From Thioflexithrix psekupsensis (GTDB lineage: Bacteria > Pseudomonadota > Gammaproteobacteria > Beggiatoales > Beggiatoaceae), in the NCBI RefSeq assembly GCF_002149925.1, contig NZ_MSLT01000006.1, positions 62,001-126,000 on the forward strand: a DNA stretch of 64,000 nt, in the 5' to 3' direction. Each line of letters opens with the position of its first letter. Positions within the stretch are counted from its first letter, which is position 1. The translations under genes and the position numbers were made by a program. Shown piece after piece: positions 33,927-44,210 of the stretch. A model generated the notes under the pieces. It made no database searches and was not told where the DNA came from. It was given only the letters and a program-made list of their open reading frames with translations.

Positions 33927-36900
33927 TTACATTTTTCCTGCCAAGCCTTTATCAATCAAATCAAGCAGTTCTGTGTCTTGATAGGGTTTAGTTAAATACG
34001 CAGAAACGCCTGCGCTGCGGGCTTGTTCGCGGTGTTTTTCTGTGGTACGCGAGGTGATCATGAAAATAGGCATGGTCTTTGTTGTTGGATTGGCGCGCAC
34101 GTGAGACGTGAGTTCTAACCCGTTCATGCGTGGCATTTCCATGTCCACTAGCATCACATTGGGTTTATTTTGGCTCATGACTTCAATGGCTTCCACGCCA
34201 TCTTTTGCCAGTAACACTTCAAAACCCGCATCTTCCACCAAAATCGATAACGATTTACGCACGCTCAATGAGTCATCCACAATCAATACTTTTGGAATAC
34301 CTTGCGGAGTTGCGGCCAAATTGTGCGGATCAAGCCCTTGTTCAGCCATGTAACTGTTCATTGCCGCTTGCATCGGCGAACGCAGCAATTGCGGTAAATC
34401 CAATAAGGGGACAAGACTACCATCACCGAGAATGGACGCACCCGCAACCCCGTGAATATTTTTCACGTATTTGCCCATGTTTTTCATGACCAAATCATGG
34501 GTATCGAGTAATTCATCTACAATCACCGCGGTCACGCCTGTTTCCTCATGCACAAGGACGATAGGACGGTGTTCATAGCCTTCAATACTGGGTTTATCAC
34601 CGGCCACACCCAGTAAATCGGCCAATGATTTCAGCGAGTACATGTGTTTGCCCATTTTCAAGGTGACTTCATCGCCGACGCGGTGAAATTCGCTGACTCC
34701 TGCGGCCAGGGCTTGTTCTAAGTGGTTGGTGGGAATACCGTAGCGATTTTGTCCCACACGCACCAGCAATACGTGTACCGTCACCAACGACATGGGCAGT
34801 TTGATCAACATTTGCGTGCCGTGACCCGTTTCGGAAATGATGTCTAATGTGCCTTTCATTTCTCGAATATTAGTGTGTACCACGTCCATGCCCACACCAC
34901 GCCCAGACACTTGCGTTACGCCTGATTTGGTGGAAAATCCTGACATGAGAATTAAACGCGCCAATTCAGGTTCGCTGAGTTCTTGCGTTTCGGTGATGAG
35001 ACCGCGTTGAATTGCGGTATAACGAATGTTGGTGTAATTCAGTCCTGCACCATCATCTTTACAACTCACCACGATATTATTCCCTTCGCGGTAAAATTTC
35101 AGTTCAATACGCCCCGATTCATCTTTACCGAGAATAGCGCGTTCGTCGGCAGGTTCAATACCGTGGTCAATGGAATTCCGCAGAATGTGCATCAATGGAT
35201 CGCCCAGTTTGTCGAGTACATCGCTGTCGATCATGATGTCCGTACCGAGAACGTCCAATTCAGCTTTTTTCCCCGTAGCGCGACAGGTTTGGCGCACGTT
35301 ACGCTGTAGTTTTGACACAATCGTGGCCACAGGCACCATGCGCGTGGTCATAATGGTGGCTTGGAATTCTTTATTCAGCCGCTCTTGTTGAATAAACATA
35401 CTTTCCAATTCGGCCAAATCCGTGCGAATGGAAACGGCTAATTCGCGGGAGTCCGCGATGGACTCGATAAAGCTGTGGGCGACGCTGTGTAATTCGTTAT
35501 ATTCTTCAAACTCTAAGGGGTCAAAATCTTCGTCAAATTCAGCCGTTTCTGCATAACGGGTTTCTACTCCCGTGATTCCGCGCACGTCCACCAGATTTTC
35601 TAATTCAAACGTTTTACGTTGTAAAATCATACTTTGGTCGATCAACAACCGCGTACTGCCCGTGACATGGCGTAAACGTTCCTGAATTTGTCCCGCAGCA
35701 ATTGATAATTCTCCAACTAAACGCATGAGGTCATCAACCGTTCGCGTGGGAACGCGCAAGAATTGTTCGGGAGAACCCGCGGCGACTGCTCCGCCTGCGT
35801 CTTGGGTTTTTTCTTCGGTGGTGGCGGCTTCGGTTTTTTTCGCTTTGGGTGCGGCGGCGGGTTTGCTGCCTCCCGCAGAAGCGGCAGCGGCGGGCGGAGC
35901 GTTTAACTTGCCTTTGTCGATCTGATTCGCCCAGTCTAACACCGATTGTAAGACTTGTAAGGCATTATCAGGCGGATCGTCTTGTCCTGTCAGCGCGTCC
36001 ACCATGCTTTCTAAACAGTCGGCGGCGGCCACCATGGTATCAGTGAGTTCTTTGGGTGGCGTGACTCGTTTTTGCGCCAAATATTCCAGTGTGTCTTCAA
36101 GGTGATGCGCAATATTGGCAATGCCCTTGATACCAATAATATTCGATGAACCCTTGAGCGTGTGCGCAATCCGTTGGGCGCGTTCAATATCTGGCACTTG
36201 CGGATCGGCAATAATATTTTGAATCACTTCAGAAAAGTCCGCGGCATGTTGCGGCACTTCCTGCAAATAGGCTTCTAACAGCTCACGATTGACATCACCG
36301 GGTATGGTGAGTAAAACATCTTCGGGTTTGGCTTCGGTTTGACGCGCATAGGCCGCGGCTTCTTCTTCGCTTTCTTCAACCGTAGAACCTTGCATCAATT
36401 GATTGAGCAAATGGTGTGCGGTGTCATCGGATAAAGGACGCGCCCATTCGGGTTCACGGAAATTATTAACCAGTGCCACCACGTGTTCTTGGGGAGATTG
36501 TAAATAGGCCATGATTTGTTCTGGCCATAATTCCAACCATTTTTTCGCTTTTTGTCGTGCGGCTTTGTCTTTTTCGCCCAATTGGCGCACATTTTCAGAT
36601 AAGAAAATACAAACGCTCTGCAACCCTTCCAAACCTAACATTTCGGCCGCAGTGTGTAAGCGCATGATAATGTCGGTGTAATTTTCGGTGGCTTCGGCAA
36701 AACCAGGGGCGTTACTCTCTAAACTGAGATAAATCGCCATTTGTTCGGCTAATTCATCTTTAGACTCTTGTAATTCGCCCGTTAAAATTTCTAAGGCTTC
36801 CGCACTGCCTAAAGACACTTCACCGCTGCTGTCAACAGCGAGTTCAGAGGGTGGCTCACGTTCACTGTCATCTTCCTCTTCGGCTTCGCTTTCGCTTTCG

Positions 36901-39900
36901 TTGTCAGCAGTGGGCGCGTAGGCGGATTCGGTAGCCAGTTGGGTTTCGTAAGCGGCTCTTTGTTCTACAGAACTGGAGGGCTGCGTTAAAAGCGCGTGCA
37001 AATGTTGGGTTTGTGCTGCGTCTAGGGGTTGTGGCCACTCCGCCGCTTGTAAGTGCGCTAATAGCGGTTGTACACCTGTCAGCGGTTGACTCAAGTAGTC
37101 TAATACGAGCGATGGCCATGCCGCTAAGTAAGGGCGCAAGGTGTTGCGTTGTTCTACGCTTTGCGCACCCATCGCCATTAAATTGTCGTTGACAAAGGTA
37201 CAAACTTCTTGTAATCCCTGAAGCCCAGCCATGTCAGCCGCATCCCAAAGGGCTTGCACTTGGTTGGTGTAGTTTTCTATGGCTTCTAAAAGGGCGGGGT
37301 TTTCGGTTTCCATCGCTACGCATTCCTCAAGGGCTGCCGTGAGTTCCGGCATCATGTCGTTAAGTTGCTCCCGCACAAGGTCTAAAGTCTCTGGTGCGGC
37401 TAGGATAAATTCGGTTTGGGGTTGGCTGGCCACGTTTTGGCGCGGTGTGGGCAGTAAATTATCACGCCATGTGGGAACATCTTCTGCGTCAAGTGGCTGC
37501 GGCCAACGCGAGTCTTGTAAGTGTTCTAGTAACGCCGTCGCACCAGACACGGGAGACTCCAGATAATTCTGCACGTTTGTCAGCCAATCGGCAAATATTC
37601 CTTTGCGTTCGGCGCGCTGCGGTGTGTCAAAACTGGCAAGTAACATCACGTTGTCATTGATATGACTACAGATGTTTTGTAATCCTGTGAGTCCGGCCAT
37701 GTCAGCCGTTTCCCATAAACCTTGTACACTCTCCGTATAAGTCGCCGCCGCCGTGAGTAATTCGTCGCCTTCGCTGGTCAGTAATTGTTCTAATAATTCA
37801 TTGGTTTGTTCTTGTGTATCCACCACTTGACCAATAACCAGTGATAACGTGTCTGGATCGGCGAGTTGCACGATCAGTTCAGGTTCTGATTCGGGTAAGG
37901 ATGCGGTGACGGATAGATCGCTGGTTGGCGTGAGTTGTTGTTGTAATTCTTCGGCAGCGGTGTCGTCTAAGGGTGAAGGCCACGCGGGGTGTTGTAATTG
38001 TTTGACCAGTGCCTGAATACTGTCAGCGGTGGTTTGTTCTAAGTAAGCCAGTAAATAGCCCGGCCACTCGGCAAATAATTGTTGTGTTTCTTCTGCAATG
38101 TCGCCTTCTTCGGCCGCCAAACCCATGATGTTATTGTTGGCAAATTCGCATACGGCTTGAACGCCCGTTAATTTTGCCATATCAGCCACATCCCACAAGG
38201 CTTGGACTTGTTCGGTGTAGGCTTCGGCTAAGGCGAATTTATCGGTGTCGGCAGTGGGTTGGGTTAAATTGACACGCAGTTCTTCTAAAGATTCGGTGCT
38301 GTCGATCAGTTGTCCGATAATGAGTTGTAAGGTATCGGGATCGGTGAGGGTCAGTACCGCTGTGTGAGCAGGTTCTGGTGCTTCTGCGGGAGCAAATGGG
38401 TGTGACTGTTCCTCAGGGGTCTCGTCAAGCGGTAAATCGATATTTTGCCCTTGTGTTAATCGGGATAAAAGGGCGTGGGCTTGTTCTGATTTCAAAGGCA
38501 TCGGCCAAGCCACATGGGTTAAGTGCTTGACCAATAAAGGCGCGGCAATGTGGGGCTGCTGCAAATAGTGTTGCAACAGGGACGGCCACGCCGACAAGTA
38601 AGGCCCCGCCGCACGACGGATCGCATAGCCATGCGTGCTGAGTTCAAAAAAGTTGTCATTGATGAACTGGCACACGTTGGTAATGCCTGCGATTTGGGCG
38701 CGTTCGCTGGCATCGCTGATGGCTTGGACGTTGTCGGTATACTGCTCTACGGATTCTAATAGGGCTTCGCTGTCATCCTCGGCGGATAAAAATTTATGTG
38801 TGGCTTTTTCTAGTTCAGCCATCGCCTCTGCAATTTCTTGACGCAGCACATCTAAGGTATTGGCATCGGTAAGTGACCAATCGCTTTCGTTGGTTGTGAT
38901 GTCGGATTCGTTTGATGGGGCGATTGCTTCGGGGAGTTCGTCGAGTTCTCCTAATGTTTCTGAGTCTTCTAACGCTCCTAATGCGTCAAGTTCACCCAAT
39001 TCGCTTAGGGCTTCTGAGGCTTCTAATGCTTCTAACGCATCGAGTTCACCCAATTCTTCCAGTGCTTCTGAGGCTTCTAGTGTTTCGGGTTCATCTTCAT
39101 TAGGAGACGCGAGTTCATCGGTTAATTCTTCTGTGATTTCTGCCGTTTCTAAGGGGTCTGTCTCATTGGAATCGTCGATGAATGGATCGTTGTCATTTTC
39201 CAGTGTTGATTCTGGTGGGGGAAAATCGGCAATGTCGTTTTGTTCTGTTTCTTGTTCTAATAACAGCGATTCGGAGAATAATGGCAGATCGATTTCTGCA
39301 TCGTCAGCAGATTCGTTTGTCAATTCGTCTGACGTGTCGTCTTGGGTCACGTCTGTCGCGGGCAGATTTGGCGTAACGGTGGCGTTTTCCGAAGCCAAAG
39401 CCGTGTCATCATCAATGAAAGCATCGCCTAAATCGGCACGAATAAAATTGTAATTTTGTTCGATCTGTTGGTTGATGTAATCATCATCAAGATCGTCAAG
39501 ATCGTCGAGTTCATCAAGATCGTCGAATTCGTTTGTAGGTTCTGCTGGGGGGGTTCTATTTTCTGGCGGCGCAGGTTTTACAACAACAGCACGGGTCGCC
39601 ACAGGAGTCACCGCCGTCACTACGGAAACCACTTTGGTAGCAGAAGAGGTGGGACGACTTGGGGTGTATTCAATTTTAGAAACGATGGTTTCTTGAATCA
39701 GTTGTTTTTGTAACGCTTCGGCTTTTTCTGGTGTTAAGGGTTGTGGCCATTGGGGATGTTGTAACTGTTTAATGAGATGGGGCGCGCTTTCGCGGGGCGT
39801 TTGCAAGTAATCCAATAGCAAATGGGGCGTTTGTGCCAGAAGATCGTGCGCGGCAAAACGGGTGGTTTGGCTTTGCGCACTCAATTCAAAAAAATTATCA

Positions 39901-41246
39901 TTGATAAGCGTGCAAACCTCTTGCACACCTTTGAGTTGTGCGGCCTCCGCTAATTCCCACAGCCCTTGAATATGATTTGTATAATATTCTACGGCATTTA
40001 AGAAATCTTCACTGTCTTCGTCTTGCGTGACAAATTGTTGTAAATTTTGCGCTAATTCGTCGCTGATACTGACAATGTGGTTGGATAATTGCTCGAATTT
40101 GTTGCGCGTGAGGCGACGATTGACATCTTCCTCGTGGTTTTCAGAGCTGGAAATATCCGTTTTTTCTGGCGTGAGCAACTGCTCATCCAGCATGAGGTGT
40201 TCTTGACTGGGGTCGGCAAAAGACACTTCGTCAATCAGTGCGTCCAATTGTTCGTCGGGTAAAATGACGGGAAGGTCGTTTAGCCCTTCGTCGTGAAGGT
40301 CGGCGGTGTCGTCATGCTCAAGGAGGTCTTCAATGGAGTGTTCCTCTTCGGCAGGCCAGTATTTTTGCAGATCGATGTCGTCGAAGACGAGATCGTCTAG
40401 TACACGGTTTGATTCTGAGGAATCAAGAGAAAGATTGACATGGGGGGTGTCATCTTCTTTTTCTGTGCTTTCCTCGGTGTCTGCTAATGCAGGCATGTCA
40501 AGTTCTGGCCGTGTAGGCATGTCTTCTTCTAGTAAATCATCAACTTGTGCATGAAATAATTTTTCGCTGAAGGCCTCCTCTGCGGCGTTATTTTCTGTTT
40601 GTGCTTCTTCGGCTTGTGCGAGAGACAACAGTTTTTCATGCGCGTCATTGGGCATTTCTAGTTCAGGCACCGCCCGCGCCTCTTCCCAATCCAGTTCGGA
40701 ATCTTCTTTGGCAAGAAGTAATTCGTTGGGGGCTTCTTCGGCTAATGTGTCTAAATCGGTCTCTAGCAGTAAAATATTGTCGGTGGGGATTGGGGGAGAA
40801 TCCTCTGTGAGCGGGGGATGCTCTAAATGGGTGATGTCTTCGGCCAGTTCTTCACTGAGACCGATTGACTCGTGATCATTAAATAAGCCTGTGGCTTGAA
40901 GCAGACGCAAACGCACCCGCTCATCTTCTGGAGAAACCAAATAATGACTGATATGCTGCGGCCAGCGTTCCATATCGCGGCAGCGTGCTAGGCGGGGAGT
41001 GATTTCTGAGGGAAATTCAGACAGTTGGTTTTGCATCCGCAGGCAAATTTTTTGAAGGGCGTGCAGACGCAAGCGATCCGCAGACGCTTCAAGCTGTTGC
41101 AAGTAGTGTTGGGCTTGGTGTAAGGCGTGTTGCTGCGCGGCGGTATCGCTGTCAACATCCGCCAACGTCGCCAGTGCGTCGTATAGTTGATGAGACTCAG
41201 CGGCGAGGTGTTGCTGTAAATTTTCCAAGTATTCCGATTTGAACAT
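33927..41246 (-). CDS. Giant CheA-type hybrid histidine kinase (ChpA/PilL-like)
   Basis: This 2439-residue cytoplasmic kinase belongs to a Pil-Chp-type system, which controls type IV pili and surface motility. The C-terminal half is canonical: HPt domain AHTLKGSSNIIGI with the phosphorylatable His at about 1694, dimerisation domain, ATPase with NSIDHGIEP (about 2025), DDGAGLN and GRGVGMDVV, a CheW-like domain, and a receiver domain KVLIVDDSLSVRKS with its Asp in MLVDMEMPRMNG at about 2365. The N-terminal 1600 residues are unusual: about six repeats of a 90-residue unit near 445, 855, 1033, 1190, 1348 and 1538 (pattern LWD-A-DMAGL-G-Q-VC--INDN, then AWP---LDYL and WPQPL), which look like inactive HPt/FimL-type modules. 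They are linked by very acidic low-complexity stretches, one of them repeating EALEASEAL and ELGELDAL. Confidence 0.9.
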   Translation of the reverse strand: MFKSEYLENLQQHLAAESHQLYDALATLADVDSDTAAQQHALHQAQHYLQQLEASADRLRLHALQKICLRMQNQLSEFPSEITPRLARCRDMERWPQHISHYLVSPEDERVRLRLLQATGLFNDHESIGLSEELAEDITHLEHPPLTEDSPPIPTDNILLLETDLDTLAEEAPNELLLAKEDSELDWEEARAVPELEMPNDAHEKLLSLAQAEEAQTENNAAEEAFSEKLFHAQVDDLLEEDMPTRPELDMPALADTEESTEKEDDTPHVNLSLDSSESNRVLDDLVFDDIDLQKYWPAEEEHSIEDLLEHDDTADLHDEGLNDLPVILPDEQLDALIDEVSFADPSQEHLMLDEQLLTPEKTDISSSENHEEDVNRRLTRNKFEQLSNHIVSISDELAQNLQQFVTQDEDSEDFLNAVEYYTNHIQGLWELAEAAQLKGVQEVCTLINDNFFELSAQSQTTRFAAHDLLAQTPHLLLDYLQTPRESAPHLIKQLQHPQWPQPLTPEKAEALQKQLIQETIVSKIEYTPSRPTSSATKVVSVVTAVTPVATRAVVVKPAPPENRTPPAEPTNEFDDLDELDDLDDLDDDYINQQIEQNYNFIRADLGDAFIDDDTALASENATVTPNLPATDVTQDDTSDELTNESADDAEIDLPLFSESLLLEQETEQNDIADFPPPESTLENDNDPFIDDSNETDPLETAEITEELTDELASPNEDEPETLEASEALEELGELDALEALEASEALSELGELDALGALEDSETLGELDELPEAIAPSNESDITTNESDWSLTDANTLDVLRQEIAEAMAELEKATHKFLSAEDDSEALLESVEQYTDNVQAISDASERAQIAGITNVCQFINDNFFELSTHGYAIRRAAGPYLSAWPSLLQHYLQQPHIAAPLLVKHLTHVAWPMPLKSEQAHALLSRLTQGQNIDLPLDETPEEQSHPFAPAEAPEPAHTAVLTLTDPDTLQLIIGQLIDSTESLEELRVNLTQPTADTDKFALAEAYTEQVQALWDVADMAKLTGVQAVCEFANNNIMGLAAEEGDIAEETQQLFAEWPGYLLAYLEQTTADSIQALVKQLQHPAWPSPLDDTAAEELQQQLTPTSDLSVTASLPESEPELIVQLADPDTLSLVIGQVVDTQEQTNELLEQLLTSEGDELLTAAATYTESVQGLWETADMAGLTGLQNICSHINDNVMLLASFDTPQRAERKGIFADWLTNVQNYLESPVSGATALLEHLQDSRWPQPLDAEDVPTWRDNLLPTPRQNVASQPQTEFILAAPETLDLVREQLNDMMPELTAALEECVAMETENPALLEAIENYTNQVQALWDAADMAGLQGLQEVCTFVNDNLMAMGAQSVEQRNTLRPYLAAWPSLVLDYLSQPLTGVQPLLAHLQAAEWPQPLDAAQTQHLHALLTQPSSSVEQRAAYETQLATESAYAPTADNESESEAEEEDDSEREPPSELAVDSSGEVSLGSAEALEILTGELQESKDELAEQMAIYLSLESNAPGFAEATENYTDIIMRLHTAAEMLGLEGLQSVCIFLSENVRQLGEKDKAARQKAKKWLELWPEQIMAYLQSPQEHVVALVNNFREPEWARPLSDDTAHHLLNQLMQGSTVEESEEEAAAYARQTEAKPEDVLLTIPGDVNRELLEAYLQEVPQHAADFSEVIQNIIADPQVPDIERAQRIAHTLKGSSNIIGIKGIANIAHHLEDTLEYLAQKRVTPPKELTDTMVAAADCLESMVDALTGQDDPPDNALQVLQSVLDWANQIDKGKLNAPPAAAASAGGSKPAAAPKAKKTEAATTEEKTQDAGGAVAAGSPEQFLRVPTRTVDDLMRLVGELSIAAGQIQERLRHVTGSTRLLIDQSMILQRKTFELENLVDVRGITGVETRYAETAEFDEDFDPLEFEEYNELHSVAHSFIESIADSRELAVSIRTDLAELESMFIQQERLNKEFQATIMTTRMVPVATIVSKLQRNVRQTCRATGKKAELDVLGTDIMIDSDVLDKLGDPLMHILRNSIDHGIEPADERAILGKDESGRIELKFYREGNNIVVSCKDDGAGLNYTNIRYTAIQRGLITETQELSEPELARLILMSGFSTKSGVTQVSGRGVGMDVVHTNIREMKGTLDIISETGHGTQMLIKLPMSLVTVHVLLVRVGQNRYGIPTNHLEQALAAGVSEFHRVGDEVTLKMGKHMYSLKSLADLLGVAGDKPSIEGYEHRPIVLVHEETGVTAVIVDELLDTHDLVMKNMGKYVKNIHGVAGASILGDGSLVPLLDLPQLLRSPMQAAMNSYMAEQGLDPHNLAATPQGIPKVLIVDDSLSVRKSLSILVEDAGFEVLLAKDGVEAIEVMSQNKPNVMLVDMEMPRMNGLELTSHVRANPTTKTMPIFMITSRTTEKHREQARSAGVSAYLTKPYQDTELLDLIDKGLAGKM

Positions 41247-41311
41247 GTCTCTTATCCCTAACTCACCTGACGTGGTCTAACCTATTCTTATCTCGTTATC
41301 TCGTTTTACCT

Positions 41312-41503
41312 CATTCCCACATGCCATGTGGGAATGCCGTCTTGACGCGCCGCGTCATGAACCCACATCGTTATTCTTGTTGATACTCGACGTGGCACGT
41401 CGTGACTGCGTTCCCACATGGTGTGGGAACGAGATGCAATGAGATGCAATTCAAACCGCACCAAGCCGCTTTCCTCTATATATTCCCACATGGCATGTGG
41501 GAA
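41312..41503. repeat. Three palindromic hairpins between mcp and cheA
   Basis: The 336-base gap holds three near-perfect palindromes built on TTCCCACATG / CATGTGGGAA: 41312-41336, 41409-41431 and 41483-41503. Looser direct copies of AACGAGAT follow. No ORF or promoter was recognised. The transcript would form three stable hairpins within the operon, perhaps tuning the mcp/cheA ratio. Confidence 0.7.
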
Positions 41504-41582
41504 CAAGATAAACGAGATAAATGCGGGAACGAGATAAGTTCCCTTGAGAATGCGCAATGAGGACAATGAGCCATTCTTCTCG

Positions 41583-44126
41583 CTACAACGACGGCAATTT
41601 GAACACGCGAATCGAATCAATGAGTTGTTTTGAATAATCCACTAAGCGGTCAGTTTGCACGGCCTGTTCTTCTAACTGCTTACCCGTCTCTTGGGTACTC
41701 ATTTGAATGGTTTGGGCGCGTTCGCGTAACTCGTTACTGATTTGTGCCTGTTGCCGTGAAGCCATCGCAATTTGTTCTACCACTTGTACCAAGTTAGCCG
41801 TGGTGTTTTGCGTCTCTTTCATCTGTTCCCCTGCGCGTTCGGCAAGGCGAGACCCTTCAATCACCTGTTGAATGGTTCTGTCCATCGTGGCAATCGTGTC
41901 GTTGGTTTCAAGCTGAATGTTTTTCACCAAGGCAGAAATCTGTGATGTCGCGTTACGGGAACTTTCAGCCAAACGTTGTACTTCGTCAGCAACCACCGAG
42001 AACCCCCGCCCTGCTTCCCCTGCGGCTGCCGCTTGCATGGAGGCGTTTAAGGCGAGTACGTGTGTCCGTTCTGCGATGTTGTTAATGATGTCCACGATAG
42101 AGCTAATTTCTTGCGAACGTTCGCCTAAGCGTTTAATCCGTTTTTCCGTTTCGTGAATGGTTTCCCGAATTTCACCCATCCCGTCCACCGTACTGGTTAC
42201 CGTTGCCAACGCGGTTTGGGTGGAGCGTGTGGCTTGGGTGGCGATTTCGTTACACGATTGCGCGACTTCGGCAATTTTATTCATGGCTTCGGCGGCGGCG
42301 GATAATTCGGCCATCGTGGCATCTACCACTGCCCGCTCGGCTTCTGCCACTTTGGAGACGTTATCCGCCTGAATTTTCACCTGTTGCGAGGCGGATTCTA
42401 CGTCATCAGTAATGCGTCGCACATTGAGCAATACCTTACTGGTTTCGGTCGCCATCTGGTTGATCGCGTCGGCTAAGGGGCCTGTTACGTCTTCGGTCAC
42501 AGGCACTTGCACGGTCAAATCTCTTTGTGACAATTGGAACGAGGCTTTGAGCAGTTCAATGATTGAGTTGTTCAACATTTCGTTTTCTTTTTCCGCTTTA
42601 GCCAGAGCCGATAAGCGGTCATCTAACAAGCCGTTGAACGCATTGGACAGCGTTTCTAATTCATCGCCCGTTTGAATTTCAGCACGTGCGGTAAAGTCAC
42701 CCTCTGCCACTCGCGTCACGATCTGTTCTAGCTGTGAAATCGGTTTGGCAATTCGTCCAAAGAAGAATAACCCCACAATCCCCCCGAAAATCAATACGAT
42801 CACCGCAACAGGAATAGAACCACGGGTAATTTCAGCGTTTAAGGCTTGCAAGCGTTCCAATGATTCTAATTCTTGCAAATCCGAGAAGATAAACCATTGC
42901 AATCCATGCACATCAATGGGGGCGTAAGCCGACAGTACAAACTCACCGCGGTAATCTTCGTAAAGGTCAAATCCAGTGACTCCTGATGCAGCGGCACGGG
43001 TACCGGGGTTGTCTACAATCATGAGGCCTACGGTGGTGTCTTTGGTTTCAATATTGGCAATAACCTCTGTGGGCAAACCCGTGCGTTCAATGGAGATCAA
43101 AAAGCCTTCTTTGTCTTCCACCATCATACGGCTGTCATTGCGCATCGTGCCGTCGGCAGCCACAATGTAAGTTTCGCCCGTTCTCCCTGATTCATCGGGT
43201 CGCCACGCTCGTCCGTAGGTCATGATGTCGTTGATACGGTGAATGGGCAATTGGAAAATCAACACGCCAATTTTACGATCTCGACGGTCAAAAATCGGTA
43301 CGGCAAGGAAAGCCGCTTGCGCATCGTAAGCAGGAAAGTAAGCCGTAAAATCCACCAACACATATTGGTCAGGACTGGTAAATTGACTGGCTTGCTCAAA
43401 AGCCATGCCCAAACCCGTTTTAGCAAAGGGGCCATCGGTCAGAGAGGTGGCAAATTCGATGTTTTTTAATACAGAATAAACCACATTTCCCGTCGTCACG
43501 TCCACCAAAAACAAGTCCTGCACATCGAATCGCCGTTGGAAGGCGTTGAAAATCGGGTGGTATTTTCGATGCAATTTGGTATAAGCCGTTTGTTCGGGTG
43601 CGGCAAAATACTCTTCCTTCGTCCCAATGGGATTGGGGTTATTGGCAATATAATTGTACTGCAAAGCCGTGGCGTTATCCGAGAGTTGACTTAAAATGGG
43701 ATTTAAGTCAGGCATGGGATTGGCGTTGGCTAATTCGTATTCTTCTGTAAAATGCGTGGTATAATATTCTTCTACTGCTTCGCGGTAGTCGTCAATGGGG
43801 ACTTCTTTGGGCGGTGAAGGCCCCTCTTCAGGACTGGCCGCTAAGTCGCGTAAATAACGTGGATAGGCTTTAGCAAACAAACTCATCGCGTCGATCACAG
43901 TTTCTGATCCCGCGTACATCTGAATTTGGTTGATTGCCTGCGAAAAATAATCTTCTACTTGGGCTTTTTTGGTGTCTCGAATCGCACTAATGTGACTTTG
44001 CGCCGATTCGGTCAAGGCTTGTTGACCCAAGGTGGCGGCAATTCCCCCCGTAAAATAGGCGGTAATCACCACTGGGATCACCGCAAGAAACGCCGACCCA
44101 AGAAACATTTTTTGACGAAGTTTCAT
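41583..44126 (-). CDS. Methyl-accepting chemotaxis protein (PilJ-like)
   Basis: This is a membrane chemoreceptor of about 848 residues. The first helix is near residues 7-27 (FLGSAFLAVIPVVITAYFT). A large periplasmic sensor of about 390 residues follows, with features of a double Cache fold (DLFLVDVTTGNVVYSV; GETYIVAADGTMRNDSR). The second helix is near VAVIVLIFGGIVGLFFFG, then HAMP, a second HAMP-like segment, and the signalling domain with its hairpin tip (IIN-NIAERTHVLALNASMQAAAAG, GFSVVADEVQRLAE). The ATG at 44126 is chosen for its GGAGATT ribosome site; the frame to 44174 adds 16 residues without signal. It should feed the CheA at 33927 through CheW. Confidence 0.92.
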   Translation of the reverse strand: MKLRQKMFLGSAFLAVIPVVITAYFTGGIAATLGQQALTESAQSHISAIRDTKKAQVEDYFSQAINQIQMYAGSETVIDAMSLFAKAYPRYLRDLAASPEEGPSPPKEVPIDDYREAVEEYYTTHFTEEYELANANPMPDLNPILSQLSDNATALQYNYIANNPNPIGTKEEYFAAPEQTAYTKLHRKYHPIFNAFQRRFDVQDLFLVDVTTGNVVYSVLKNIEFATSLTDGPFAKTGLGMAFEQASQFTSPDQYVLVDFTAYFPAYDAQAAFLAVPIFDRRDRKIGVLIFQLPIHRINDIMTYGRAWRPDESGRTGETYIVAADGTMRNDSRMMVEDKEGFLISIERTGLPTEVIANIETKDTTVGLMIVDNPGTRAAASGVTGFDLYEDYRGEFVLSAYAPIDVHGLQWFIFSDLQELESLERLQALNAEITRGSIPVAVIVLIFGGIVGLFFFGRIAKPISQLEQIVTRVAEGDFTARAEIQTGDELETLSNAFNGLLDDRLSALAKAEKENEMLNNSIIELLKASFQLSQRDLTVQVPVTEDVTGPLADAINQMATETSKVLLNVRRITDDVESASQQVKIQADNVSKVAEAERAVVDATMAELSAAAEAMNKIAEVAQSCNEIATQATRSTQTALATVTSTVDGMGEIRETIHETEKRIKRLGERSQEISSIVDIINNIAERTHVLALNASMQAAAAGEAGRGFSVVADEVQRLAESSRNATSQISALVKNIQLETNDTIATMDRTIQQVIEGSRLAERAGEQMKETQNTTANLVQVVEQIAMASRQQAQISNELRERAQTIQMSTQETGKQLEEQAVQTDRLVDYSKQLIDSIRVFKLPSL

Positions 44127-44210
44127 CGTAGTTAATCTCCGTAGGGCGCAGCGCACTGCCCCAGTCGCCATCACTAAAAATAAACAGGTCTAAAAACCTT
44201 ATCTCTTTTT

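Noticed and set aside
38860-39453. Long plus-strand Ser-rich open frame opposite cheA
   Set aside because: It is antisense to the acidic repeat region of the CheA gene; Ser runs simply mirror Glu/Leu codons on the coding strand, and there is no ribosome site.
41312-41520. Spaced palindromes considered as a CRISPR array
   Set aside because: Repeats are only 20-25 bases, differ from each other, are unevenly spaced, and no cas genes are near. They fit the dispersed hairpin family.
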